The notes beneath the pieces were generated by a model. It ran no database searches, had not been told where the DNA came from, and was given only the letters and a program-made list of their open reading frames with translations. From Clostridium folliculivorans (GTDB lineage: Bacteria > Bacillota > Clostridia > Clostridiales > Clostridiaceae): DNA of 64,000 nucleotides. Shown piece after piece: positions 34,621 to 42,876 of the stretch; the first letter of the stretch is position 1; every line of letters begins with the position of its first letter. The DNA lies in contig NZ_BQXY01000002.1 of NCBI RefSeq assembly GCF_024341905.1, forward strand, positions 372,001 to 436,000. Reading direction: 5' to 3'. The position numbers and the translations under genes were made by a program.

Positions 34621-35832
34621 TTACTTAAATATGAATCTTCCTCGTATTTTTTCTCCTGCTCGCATCTCAGTATAGTCTTCTGGTACTATTAATACTCCAT
34701 TAGCTTTACTTATTGTTGTAAGTTTGTTAGAGCTTTGCGAACCAATGTTATAAGCATAATATTTATCATCCTTTTTAACTATCTTTACATATAAAAGTTT
34801 TACTCTTCCTCTTCTTACTTTAAAATCTTCTCCTAATATAATTGAAAATTCTTCTTTCATATAATCCTGCTTACCTAAAACCTTTTTACAAAGTGGCTCT
34901 ATAAATTGTTCGAAGGTAGTTATTGCTGAAAGTGGATTACCAGGAAGACTAAAGAAAAACTTACCACTTAATACAGCGAAACTTATAGGTTTTCCAGGTT
35001 TTATAGCAACTGAGTCAAACTTTATATCAGCACCTATTTCCTTTAATATAGTTTCAACAAAGTCATAGTCTCCTGCTGAAGCTCCGCCAGAAGTTATTAT
35101 TATATCTGTTTTTTCCAGTCCTTCCTCTATAACTTTCTTAAGTACATCTTTATCGTCCTTTACAATACCAAAAGAAACTACTTCAAGACCTAAACTTCTT
35201 ATCATTGAAGTTATTGCGTATTCATTACTATTCCTTATCTTTCCTTTTCCTATAGTCTCATCTATATTTACAAGTTCATCACCAGTTATAATAAGCCCTA
35301 CTACTGGTGGTTTATAAATCTCAATTGTTTTATATCCTAATGATGCAAAAAGCCCTATTTCAGCCGGCCTTATTTCAGTTCCTTTCTCAACCACTATATC
35401 ACCAGGCTGAACTTCTTCACCAAACTTTATTACATGATTATCTTTTTTTACTTCATTATATAAGTAGACTATATCACCTTCTGTTTTAATCTTTTCTACT
35501 TCTATAACACAATCAGCTTCCAAAGGAATTGGTGCTCCGGTCATTATCTTATATGCTTCTCCTGCGTTTATGCTTTCAGTACACCACTGACCAGCCTTTA
35601 TTACCCCCTTTATTTTAAATCCTCTGGGGTTTTCTGCAGTTATTTTTTCCGTATCACTACTTCTTACTGCATATCCATCCATTGCTGACTTATCAAAAGG
35701 CGGAAGATTGTCCTTAGATAATATATCTTCCGCTAAAACTAAGCCATTGCATAAAAGTAATTCCTTCTTCTCTTTACCTATTGGTTTAGCTTCTTCAGAA
35801 ATTATTCTTAAAGCTTCACTTACACTAATCAT
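34621..35832 (-). CDS. moeA: Molybdopterin molybdenumtransferase
   Basis: A 403-residue enzyme inserting molybdenum into molybdopterin-AMP. Domain order is typical: PPFDKSAMDGYAVRSSDT near residue 43, GAPIPLEADCVIEVE, TGDEL, then the MoCF fold with TSGGASAGDYDFVETIL and AIKPGKPISFAVLSGKFFFSLPGNPLSA, and domain IV. ATG 35832 follows AAAGGATAG. It is the first minus-strand gene of the cofactor cluster; the plus-strand mog gene diverges from it. Confidence 0.95.
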   Translation of the reverse strand: MISVSEALRIISEEAKPIGKEKKELLLCNGLVLAEDILSKDNLPPFDKSAMDGYAVRSSDTEKITAENPRGFKIKGVIKAGQWCTESINAGEAYKIMTGAPIPLEADCVIEVEKIKTEGDIVYLYNEVKKDNHVIKFGEEVQPGDIVVEKGTEIRPAEIGLFASLGYKTIEIYKPPVVGLIITGDELVNIDETIGKGKIRNSNEYAITSMIRSLGLEVVSFGIVKDDKDVLKKVIEEGLEKTDIIITSGGASAGDYDFVETILKEIGADIKFDSVAIKPGKPISFAVLSGKFFFSLPGNPLSAITTFEQFIEPLCKKVLGKQDYMKEEFSIILGEDFKVRRGRVKLLYVKIVKKDDKYYAYNIGSQSSNKLTTISKANGVLIVPEDYTEMRAGEKIRGRFIFK

Positions 35833-36128
35833 TTTAACTATCCTTTCGTTACTAATGCTTATGGTACAATATCTAAATTTTAGTATTCTTTAAATAGATT
35901 CTAAATCATCCATAGTAAGTTTGTTTCAATCAACCTATCCAATAAAAGTTACACTTTTTTAATTGCTATAAAAGAAGTTACTTCTATATATTAATTAAAT
36001 AAGTTATCATATCATAAAACTTATTATAAGCTAATTTTAACTTTTTTTATATGCTATTTAATACTTCAATCCTAATAGCCTATTATTATAAGAAGTTATA
36101 ATAAGCTTTTATCTTGTAACATTCTTTC
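35833..36128. other. Divergent intergenic region of moeA and mog
   Basis: AT-rich. It has no recognisable Moco riboswitch (the GC-rich conserved stems are absent) and no ModE-type palindrome that I can see. Confidence 0.4.
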
Positions 36129-36156
36129 TTTACAAAAGCATTCGATGTAGTATAAT
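36129..36156 (+). promoter_or_regulatory. Promoter of the mog gene
   Basis: TTTACA (36129-36134), 16-base spacer, TATAAT (36151-36156). It would give a leader of about 135 bases, which begins with a small hairpin (AAGGAGTTTTA / TAAAACCTT). Confidence 0.6.
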
Positions 36157-36299
36157 TAAGGAGTTTTATCGATATTAAAACCTTATTAGATGAAAGAAAG
36201 TTGAAGTAGAACTAACTTTTATAGTCAAATAAGTTTACATTTAAATTTAAATACACAATTATTTAATATAAAGTTTTAGACACATAGGAGGGAACTATT

Positions 36300-36788
36300 A
36301 TGATAAAAACCGCAATTTTGACTATAAGTGATAAAGGATCAAGAAACGAAAGAGTTGATATTACAGGTCCGACGATAAAAGATCTATTAGATAAAGATTG
36401 TTACTTAATTGAATACTATAAGATTATTCCAGATGAAATAGATATTATAAAAAAAGAACTTACATACTTATGTGATGAAATGAAAATAAACTTAATATTA
36501 ACTAATGGAGGTACTGGTTTCTCCCAAAGAGACGTTACTCCTGAAGCCACTTTACTAGTTATAGAAAAACAGGTTCCTGGTATTGCTGAAGCAATGAGAG
36601 CTACATCTTTGAAGATAACACCTAAAGCTATGCTTTCCAGAGCAGTAAGCGGTATAAGAAAATACTCCTTAATAGTTAACTTGCCTGGAAGCCCAAAAGG
36701 TGCCGTAGAAAACTTGGAAGTTATTTTGCCTGTCCTTCCACATGGAATACAGATACTTACAGGCGAAGCTTCTGAGTGTGCAAGATAA
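36300..36788 (+). CDS. mog: Molybdopterin adenylyltransferase (MogA/MoaB type)
   Basis: A 162-residue MoCF-fold protein that adenylates molybdopterin before metal insertion by MoeA. Motifs: AILTISDKGSRNERVDITG, LTNGGTGFSQRDVTPEA and VNLPGSPKGAVENLE. Length is typical. ATG 36300 follows AGGAGGG. It is divergent from moeA, the enzyme that uses its product. It ends in a hairpin that overlaps the stop codon of the convergent regulator gene. Confidence 0.93.
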   Translation: MIKTAILTISDKGSRNERVDITGPTIKDLLDKDCYLIEYYKIIPDEIDIIKKELTYLCDEMKINLILTNGGTGFSQRDVTPEATLLVIEKQVPGIAEAMRATSLKITPKAMLSRAVSGIRKYSLIVNLPGSPKGAVENLEVILPVLPHGIQILTGEASECAR

Positions 36789-36807
36789 ATTTGAACGGTA
36801 TAAGAAA

Positions 36808-36842
36808 AGAGCTAATTACAAATATAGATTGTAACTAGCTCT
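36808..36842. terminator. Shared terminator between convergent genes
   Basis: AGAGCTA (36808-36814) pairs with TAGCTCT (36836-36842), with TTACAA/TTGTAA inside. The right arm contains the TAG stop codon of the B12-domain regulator. Confidence 0.65.
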
Positions 36843-37734
36843 CTTCCATAAGTTCCAGCATATCATCTGTATTAGAGGAAAATTCATCAGCTCCTGTTGT
36901 CTTCCATAACTTAGGATTGTTATTAAAGGCACCTCCTCCTATTATAATCTTAGGGGCACTCTCCTTAAACTTATCCTTGATTGCTTGTATCATAAATCTT
37001 GCAGACTCCATATGATATTCCATTGTAACTGATATAGCTACCAAACTTGGTTTTTCTGTATCTATTGCTTTTATGAGGCTTCCCACTGGAACGTTGGACC
37101 CTAAATAAACTGTATTCCACCCTTCTATTTCAAGCATGTCTAAAACCATTTTCAGTCCTATGTTATGTTGTTCTGGACCAGCAGTAACTCCTATCACAGA
37201 ATGTGATTTATGTTTCTTCCTCTTTTCTCTAGCTTTTACCTCTCTCATTGTATCTAGCGTAACCTCTGAAATGAAATGTTCTTGCCAAACATCTATTTTA
37301 CCTGATTCCCAAAGGCTACCTATTTCTTTTAAAGCCTTCTCGAAAATATCAAAGTATATAAATCCCATTGGGAGTCCTTTTTCAAAGTATTCTATAACTA
37401 ATTCTCTAGCAGCTTTACTATTTCCTTCTAAAAGAAAAGTTAAATAATCCTTATATAAATTTTCTTTATTTTCAAGTTCAGTTCCATAAACTCCGATTAA
37501 TTGGCCCTCATCTCTCATATTTGAATCTCTTTCTTCTCTACCTAATAAATAATCGAGACTAATATCAAAAAGATCAGCCATCTTTTGTAGCATTTCTGCA
37601 TCTGGAATTCTTATTCCATTCTCATAATTTGCTATAGTTGTCTGTGCTACTCCTAATAACTCAGCAAGTTGTTTTTGAGTATATTTATTTAGCTTCCTTA
37701 AGTTCTTTATATTAATTGAGATTATATTCTTCAT
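36835..37734 (-). CDS. XRE-type regulator fused to a B12-binding, CarH-like sensor domain
   Basis: A 299-residue protein. Residues 5-65 form an XRE/Cro helix-turn-helix (YTQKQLAELLGVAQTTIANYENGIRIP). Residues about 90-170 form a helical B12-cap domain with W142 ESGKIDVWQ E152-H153, the Wx9EH motif of AdoCbl light sensors of the CarH/LitR type. Residues 178-299 are a Rossmann-like cobalamin domain with lower-ligand H190 (EQHNIG), an AISVTMEYH block and a GGGAF loop. Known CarH proteins carry a MerR-type HTH; an XRE head is unusual. Start is ATG 37734 after AGAGGTG. It is divergent from an ABC exporter. Light or cobalamin sensing is inference. Confidence 0.85.
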   Translation of the reverse strand: MKNIISINIKNLRKLNKYTQKQLAELLGVAQTTIANYENGIRIPDAEMLQKMADLFDISLDYLLGREERDSNMRDEGQLIGVYGTELENKENLYKDYLTFLLEGNSKAARELVIEYFEKGLPMGFIYFDIFEKALKEIGSLWESGKIDVWQEHFISEVTLDTMREVKAREKRKKHKSHSVIGVTAGPEQHNIGLKMVLDMLEIEGWNTVYLGSNVPVGSLIKAIDTEKPSLVAISVTMEYHMESARFMIQAIKDKFKESAPKIIIGGGAFNNNPKLWKTTGADEFSSNTDDMLELMEES

Positions 37735-37791
37735 TTTATTCACCTCTAAATAAATTTTAACACACTTCGTAATACTTTTACTAATTATATA

Positions 37792-37820
37792 TTGATTTAT
37801 TTCATTATGTGATATATGAT
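37792..37820 (+). promoter_or_regulatory. Promoter of the ABC exporter
   Basis: TTGATT (37792-37797), 17-base spacer, TATGAT (37815-37820). Confidence 0.55.
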
Positions 37821-37836
37821 TATATTATAAATTAGT

Positions 37837-37851
37837 TGATAATTATTATCA
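37837..37851 (+). promoter_or_regulatory. Fur-type 7-1-7 box
   Basis: TGATAAT-T-ATTATCA is a perfect 7-1-7 inverted repeat identical to the Bacillus Fur consensus (TGATAATnATTATCA), with T/A continuing the symmetry on each side. It lies about 10 bases after the expected start of transcription of the exporter gene. Confidence 0.65.
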
Positions 37852-37900
37852 AGTAATTTATATTAGACGACTTTTAAGTTTAATTTAGGAGGTAAAAAAA

Positions 37901-39061
37901 TTGAAATTAGCATTTAAGATAGCAGTAAGATTTCTAAAATCAACTAAAGGACAAACAGCCTTAATAGCACTTGGTATAGCAGTTGGCGTCTCAGTCCAAA
38001 TTTTTATTGGTTCTCTAATACAGGGACTTCAGAAGAGTTTGATAAATAAAACTATAGGCAATTCATCTCAGATTACCATAAGTTCAAATTCCTCTGATAA
38101 GTTAATAGATAATTATGGCTCTATTGTAGATAAAATAAAAAACTCTGACGATAGAATAAAAAATCTTTCTATACTATCAGATGGACCCGCACTAATTAAG
38201 AATGATTCAAAAACATATTCTGTCCTACTCAGAGGTATGAACATTAACGATTCGGATAAGATTTATAATATTAAAAGTAGTGTTTATGAAGGAACTATTC
38301 CTAAAAATGAGTTTGAAATATTAGTGGGAAAAGATTTAAGAGATGAATTGAATCTGAATACAAATGATAAAGTGGATGTCATCACAAACTCAGGTAAGCT
38401 TACTACTCTAACAGTAACTGGATTCTATGACTTAAAAATATCTACAATTAATAAGTCATGGTTAGTAACAGATTTATCTACTGTAAAAAACCTCTTTTCT
38501 ACTGGAGATAAAATAACCGGAATTGAGATGCAAGTAACGGACGTATTCAAAGCTGATGAAATAGCTTCAAATATCTCAGCAAAACTAGATAATAATATGG
38601 TAAAGATAGATAACTGGAAGGCACAAAATGCATCCCTTTTAAGCGGATTAAACGGACAAAGTGTATCAAGCTACATGATTCAAGTATTCGTTATGATTTC
38701 TGTTGTTCTAGGTATTGCCAGCGTACTAGTTGTAACAGTAGTTCAAAAATCTAAACAAATAGGAATTTTAAAAGCTATGGGAATTAGGGATACTCAGTCT
38801 AGTTTAATATTCTTATTTGAAGGCTTTTTACTTGGAATCATGGGAGTAATTCTAGGAGTTATTTTAGGTTTAGGTTTAAGTTATATGTTTACTAAATTTG
38901 CTGTAAATCCTGATGGAACTCCAGTTGTAGAACTATATATCAGCTATAAATTTATAGGTATTTCAGCACTGGTAGCTCTATTTGCTTCTACCCTTGCAGC
39001 ATTGATTCCAGCAAGAGGATCATCAAAATTAAATCCAATCGAGGTGATTAGAAATGCATAA
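37901..39061 (+). CDS. FtsX/LolC-type ABC transporter permease
   Basis: A 386-residue permease of the MacB/LolC/DevC group: helix 1 at about residues 18-40, an extracytoplasmic domain of about 210 residues, then three helices near 260-370 with the LGILKAMGIRD-type FtsX block and the final ALIPARGSSKLNPIEVIRNA motif. It exports small molecules, lipids or peptides; no substrate is assigned. TTG 37901 follows AGGAGGT. It overlaps the ATPase gene by 8 bases. A Fur-type box upstream suggests iron control. Confidence 0.9.
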   Translation: MKLAFKIAVRFLKSTKGQTALIALGIAVGVSVQIFIGSLIQGLQKSLINKTIGNSSQITISSNSSDKLIDNYGSIVDKIKNSDDRIKNLSILSDGPALIKNDSKTYSVLLRGMNINDSDKIYNIKSSVYEGTIPKNEFEILVGKDLRDELNLNTNDKVDVITNSGKLTTLTVTGFYDLKISTINKSWLVTDLSTVKNLFSTGDKITGIEMQVTDVFKADEIASNISAKLDNNMVKIDNWKAQNASLLSGLNGQSVSSYMIQVFVMISVVLGIASVLVVTVVQKSKQIGILKAMGIRDTQSSLIFLFEGFLLGIMGVILGVILGLGLSYMFTKFAVNPDGTPVVELYISYKFIGISALVALFASTLAALIPARGSSKLNPIEVIRNA

Positions 39062-39761
39062 TGTAATTGAATTGAAAAATATAAACAAAATCTACGGCTC
39101 CGTTATAAAGACTCAGGTCTTAAATGATATTAATATATCTTTTGAAGCAGGAACCTTTAACTCAATAATCGGTGCTTCTGGAAGTGGTAAGAGTACTCTT
39201 CTTAATATAATGGGTACTTTAGACAAACCAACCAGCGGAGAGATTTATATAAATGGTATTAGAACTGATAACATGAAAAAAAATGAACTTGCTAGGCTAA
39301 GAAATAAAACCATTGGATTCATATTTCAATTTCACTATTTGCTCCCTGAATTTACTGCTCTAGAAAATGTGCTTATGCCTTATATGATCGGAAACTCAAA
39401 ACCATCAAAGGAAATTAAAGAGAAAGCCGATGAGCTTTTAGAGCTAGTTGGACTAACCAAGGTAAAAAACAACTTAGCTACAAATATGTCTGGAGGGCAG
39501 CAACAAAGAACTGCTATAGCGAGAGCATTAATAAATAACCCTAAAATAGTTCTAGCTGATGAACCTACAGGGAATTTAGATTCTGAATCAACAGAAAGTA
39601 TCTATACTCTTTTAAGAGCCATAAATGAGAAATTAAATACTACTTTTATTGTTATAACTCATGACAATAGGATTGCTGAAAAGACTGATAGAATTATTGA
39701 GGTTAAAGACGGAAGAATTGTAATGGACACTAATAAAAGAGATACAGTAATTGGTCTTTAG
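39054..39761 (+). CDS. ABC transporter ATP-binding protein (LolD/MacB type)
   Basis: A 235-residue ATPase partner of the preceding permease: Walker A GASGSGKST, LNIMGTLDKPTSGE, signature MSGGQQQRTAIARAL, Walker B VLADEPTGNLD, H-loop VITHD. The 8-base overlap with the permease gene indicates translational coupling. A terminator follows. Confidence 0.94.
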   Translation: MHNVIELKNINKIYGSVIKTQVLNDINISFEAGTFNSIIGASGSGKSTLLNIMGTLDKPTSGEIYINGIRTDNMKKNELARLRNKTIGFIFQFHYLLPEFTALENVLMPYMIGNSKPSKEIKEKADELLELVGLTKVKNNLATNMSGGQQQRTAIARALINNPKIVLADEPTGNLDSESTESIYTLLRAINEKLNTTFIVITHDNRIAEKTDRIIEVKDGRIVMDTNKRDTVIGL

Positions 39762-39790
39762 ATTTACTTTCACAAATATATAATTTCATC

Positions 39791-39818
39791 GGAGAAGATA
39801 ATAATTCTTCTCCTTTTT
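39791..39818 (+). terminator. Terminator of the ABC exporter operon
   Basis: GGAGAAGA (39791-39798) pairs with TCTTCTCC (39806-39813), followed by TTTTT. Confidence 0.85.
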
Positions 39819-39958
39819 ACTGTTTAAAGATATAAAATTCTTAAGGTTAATTTGAGGTTTCACTGAACAATAACACCATGGTTAATTAAAAATTTTATCA
39901 TAAAACATTATTATCAATTAATATATGTTAAAATATTATGGTCATTATACTGATATCC

Positions 39959-40031
39959 CACTTCACCTTAGAATTTTTTTAAATCCCTCAAAATCCTGGG
40001 GTATTTTTAGAATAATCCTCATTTTGAAGTG
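39959..40031 (+). promoter_or_regulatory. Structured leader before the MFS pump gene
   Basis: CACTTCA (39959-39965) pairs with TGAAGTG (40025-40031) and encloses a small AAATCCC / GGGGTATTT hairpin followed by T residues. It ends 30 bases before the start codon and could be an attenuator or ligand-sensing leader. No known riboswitch class is recognised. Confidence 0.45.
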
Positions 40032-40061
40032 ATACATACTTAACAAAGGAGTTGTTTCTTA

Positions 40062-41528
40062 ATGGATTCACGTAAAAACAGCATAATTACAGCATTGATG
40101 GTAGCAATGTTTTTAGGAGCTGTTGAAGGTACTGTTGTAACTACAGCGGTTCCATCAATAGTAAAAAGCTTAAATGGCTTTGAACTTATAAGTTGGGTAT
40201 TCTCTGCATATATGCTCACTTCAGCTATATCCACCCCAGTTTACGGAAAACTATCTGATTTATATGGAAGAAAGCTTATGCTTTCAATTGCTATAACTAT
40301 ATTCTTACTTGGTAGTTTCTTGTGCGGATTTTCAACTAATATGTATTTACTGATATTTTTCAGAGCCTTGCAAGGACTTGGAGCAGGTGGTATCTTTACA
40401 ATAAGTTATACTATTGTCGGAGATGTATTTACACTTGAGGAAAGAGCAAAGGTTCAAGGCTGGTTAAGCTCTGTTTGGGGAATAGCAAGTTTAGTTGGAC
40501 CTTTCTTAGGAGGATTCTTCATTGATTATTTAAGCTGGCATTGGATATTTTTTATTAATATTCCTTTTGGAATACTATGTATCTTTTTACTACAGAAGAA
40601 CTTACAAGAATCTTTCGAGAAAAGAAGCCATAAAATCGACTATCTAGGTACAATAACTCTTTCGTTCTCAATTTTGTTTATATTGCTTATTATATTATTT
40701 GCTGAAAAAAAACATAGTTTCTTTTCTACTAATATAATTATTTGCCTTATAATATCAATATTAATGCTAGCACTATTTTATAAGGTTGAAAAGACGGCAG
40801 AAGAACCAATAATACCTTTTGAGATCTTCACTAAAACAAATACGGTAACAAATATAATAGGTTTCTTAGCTTCTGCTGTACTTATAGGCTGTGATGTATA
40901 TATGCCAATATATATACAGAACATACTTGGGAAAAGCGCCACAATTTCTGGGCTTTCTCTTGCACCAATGTCTATTTCCTGGTTAGTTGCTGCAGTTGTT
41001 TTAGGAAAAGCTATTACAAAATACGGAGAAAGAATTACCACCATATTCTCTTTTATAGTTTTAATAATAGGTTCAGTACTTCTTGCTACTCTCGGTGTAA
41101 ACTCTCCACTAGTTCTCTCAATGGCGTATACCTTCATACTAGGAGCAGGTTTTGGAGGAGTTTTTACCATAATCACAATAATAGTACAAACCTCTGTAGA
41201 TTTTAATATGCGAGGAGCAGCTACTGCTTCAAACACTCTACTTCGTACCTTAGGTCAGACTATTGGCGTTAGTGTTTTCGGAAGTATGTTTAATCTTAGT
41301 ATAATAAACTATTTTAATAAAATAGGGATAAAAAATGTAGACCCTAACAATCTATATACTTCTTCTGAAGGAAAAATCAAGTATACTTTTGATAGCATAA
41401 TCAATTCACAAATCAGTGGAATAAAAAGCATATTCTTTGTATTAGTTGTCATCTCTGTAATATGCTTATTGCTTTCTTTTATACTTCCTAATAAGCTAAA
41501 GGAAAGTAATGATATTAACCAAGCTTAA
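40062..41528 (+). CDS. MFS multidrug transporter, DHA2 (14-TM) type
   Basis: A 488-residue drug:proton antiporter of the EmrB/QacA type. It has the motif A GKLSDLYGRK after helix 2, a DHA2-type GLGAGGIFTISYTIVGDVF block, LSWHWIFFINIPFGI (motif typical of the 14-TM group) and a C-terminal helix. It would expel hydrophobic toxins. ATG 40062 follows AAAGGAG. It stands alone between terminators. Confidence 0.93.
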   Translation: MDSRKNSIITALMVAMFLGAVEGTVVTTAVPSIVKSLNGFELISWVFSAYMLTSAISTPVYGKLSDLYGRKLMLSIAITIFLLGSFLCGFSTNMYLLIFFRALQGLGAGGIFTISYTIVGDVFTLEERAKVQGWLSSVWGIASLVGPFLGGFFIDYLSWHWIFFINIPFGILCIFLLQKNLQESFEKRSHKIDYLGTITLSFSILFILLIILFAEKKHSFFSTNIIICLIISILMLALFYKVEKTAEEPIIPFEIFTKTNTVTNIIGFLASAVLIGCDVYMPIYIQNILGKSATISGLSLAPMSISWLVAAVVLGKAITKYGERITTIFSFIVLIIGSVLLATLGVNSPLVLSMAYTFILGAGFGGVFTIITIIVQTSVDFNMRGAATASNTLLRTLGQTIGVSVFGSMFNLSIINYFNKIGIKNVDPNNLYTSSEGKIKYTFDSIINSQISGIKSIFFVLVVISVICLLLSFILPNKLKESNDINQA

Positions 41529-41549
41529 AATATTTTTAATTAATAAAAC

Positions 41550-41592
41550 AAAAGAGAGCATACTTGAAAAACAAGTTTACTCTCTTTTATTT
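41550..41592. terminator. Bidirectional terminator
   Basis: AAAAGAGAG (41550-41558) pairs with CTCTCTTTT (41580-41588), with an ACTTG/CAAGT inner helix; T-rich after it and A-rich before it. It serves the MFS gene and the convergent RNA ligase-like gene. Confidence 0.8.
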
Positions 41593-41601
41593 TAATATCA
41601 T

Positions 41602-42132
41602 TTACCTTTTAAAATAATATTCCTTATGAAGCACCCATGTATTGTTCTCCCACTTATAAATATATACATTGTCAAAGCTGCTTTCAAATTTACAAGGTAT
41701 TTCAGAAACATATTCCCATATATATTGATATATTGGTTTAATATTTTTAGATGCTACTGTTATATGGAAAGATTTTTCCTTTCCTTCTTTTTCTTTGAAA
41801 TTTATAAAATTAAATGATTGCAAAACCTCAATTACTTTATCATGTATTTCTTTTCCCTCGTCAGTCAGTTTCATACTCATATACACAACTCTATTATCAA
41901 AATGATCAAATCCATCTATAATTAATGGAGTTACTTCACTTTGTTCGCACAAATCTTTCAGTTGATCTTCCAGTTCTCTTATGCTCCCCTCATATTCAAA
42001 TGGAGCCTTTATAGTAAAATGTGCCGGCAACTTTGAAGATTTCGCTTTGAATTTATTAAACACTTCTTTTCTTAAGTTATTATTAAAATCTCCTGCTTTT
42101 CCTTTAATAACTGAAACAATAACATATCTCAT
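41602..42132 (-). CDS. 2'-5' RNA ligase-like 2H phosphoesterase
   Basis: A 176-residue member of the 2H phosphoesterase / 2'-5' RNA ligase superfamily. The two catalytic HxT motifs are present: AHFTIKAPF near residue 39 and FHITVAS near residue 126. Members cut or join 2'-5' or cyclic phosphodiester bonds in RNA or nucleotides; the substrate here is unknown. ATG 42132 is preferred over the ATG two codons upstream because it leaves 8 bases after AGGAG. Confidence 0.85.
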   Translation of the reverse strand: MRYVIVSVIKGKAGDFNNNLRKEVFNKFKAKSSKLPAHFTIKAPFEYEGSIRELEDQLKDLCEQSEVTPLIIDGFDHFDNRVVYMSMKLTDEGKEIHDKVIEVLQSFNFINFKEKEGKEKSFHITVASKNIKPIYQYIWEYVSEIPCKFESSFDNVYIYKWENNTWVLHKEYYFKR

Positions 42133-42436
42133 ATTCATATCTCCTCTTATTCTTATTGATGTCTTACAAAATCTAATACTAATCTCATTTGACTTTTAAA
42201 CAATATTTAACTTATGTGTAAAGTGCTTATATCTATATAAACAGTTTATTTTATAAAAAAAATTATGCATCTATATTATTATATAAATTATAGCTAAAAA
42301 CTTTTACTCAACACTTCATAAAATAACCTTTAAAAGCTATTTTTATGTTCTTTTCATTTATACATTAAAGTCTTGAATAACTTAACAGGAATAGTTTCGC
42401 CTCAAAAACAAAGAATATTAATGGAGGTGATTTGAT
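42133..42436. other. Spacer before the tiny-protein cluster
   Basis: AT-rich, with no repeat copy, hairpin or clear vegetative promoter. It must hold the promoter for the small genes that follow, possibly for a sporulation sigma factor. Confidence 0.35.
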
Positions 42437-42577
42437 ATGCAACAAGCTAACGGCAAGAAGAAATTAGGTGACAAAAAAGCTTATCTAAATAAATACAAGA
42501 ATTCTGAGCCAAATCCTGTAAATACAAATGGAGATAAAGACATGAGTGAACCAGTAAGAGGTTTACCACAAAGATAA
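42437..42577 (+). CDS. Tiny protein 1 of a three-member family
   Basis: A 46-residue hydrophilic, Lys/Asn-rich protein: MQQANGKKKLGDKKAYLNKY, then SEPNPVNTNGDKDMSEPVRGLPQR. It shares the order NPV - about 12 residues - PV(R/K) - LP near the C-terminus with the next two genes. It has an excellent GGAGGTGATTTG ribosome site. There is no signal peptide or membrane segment. Small size and composition recall minor spore proteins, but no family is recognised. Confidence 0.7.
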   Translation: MQQANGKKKLGDKKAYLNKYKNSEPNPVNTNGDKDMSEPVRGLPQR

Positions 42578-42634
42578 TTTTGGACATGTATAATTTGTAA
42601 GTTTAGATTAGATAAATATGGAGGTGTATATGTC

Positions 42635-42775
42635 ATGCAAAGTACAAATCATATAAATAAGCCAGTTCATAAAGATCATGGTAAAGGTAAAAATTACAAT
42701 CCAAATCCAGTAAAGATAGTCTGGAATAAAGATTCAAAGAAGCCTGTTAGACATTCACCTGAAGAATATCTTTAA
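42635..42775 (+). CDS. Tiny protein 2 of a three-member family
   Basis: A 46-residue basic protein with the same plan: NYNPNPVKIVWNKDSKKPVR then HSPEEYL. The start at ATG 42635 follows GGAGGTG at 8-base spacing; an ATG four bases upstream is out of frame and stops at once. It is His/Lys-rich at its N-terminus. Function unknown. Confidence 0.68.
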   Translation: MQSTNHINKPVHKDHGKGKNYNPNPVKIVWNKDSKKPVRHSPEEYL

Positions 42776-42832
42776 ACTTAATTAATGTTAAAATTAATTT
42801 CAAAGCCTATAATAAAAGGAAAGGATGTAAGC

Positions 42833-42874
42833 ATGAACTTTCATAGTGTTTATGTTTTACATAACGGTGGCTAA
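42833..42874 (+). CDS. 13-codon leader ORF coupled to tiny protein 3
   Basis: ATG 42833 after AAAGGAAAGGATG encodes MNFHSVYVLHNGG and stops two bases before the ATG of the third tiny gene. The GGTGGC at its end doubles as the ribosome site of that gene, suggesting translational coupling or control. Weak evidence of expression. Confidence 0.4.
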   Translation: MNFHSVYVLHNGG

Positions 42875-42876
42875 TT

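Noticed and set aside
35833-36299. Possible molybdenum cofactor riboswitch between moeA and mog
   Set aside because: The conserved GC-rich stems and tetraloop receptor of the Moco RNA are not visible in this AT-rich interval.
37837-37851. PerR box
   Set aside because: PerR consensus is TTATAATnATTATAA; the G and C at positions 2 and 14 here fit Fur better.
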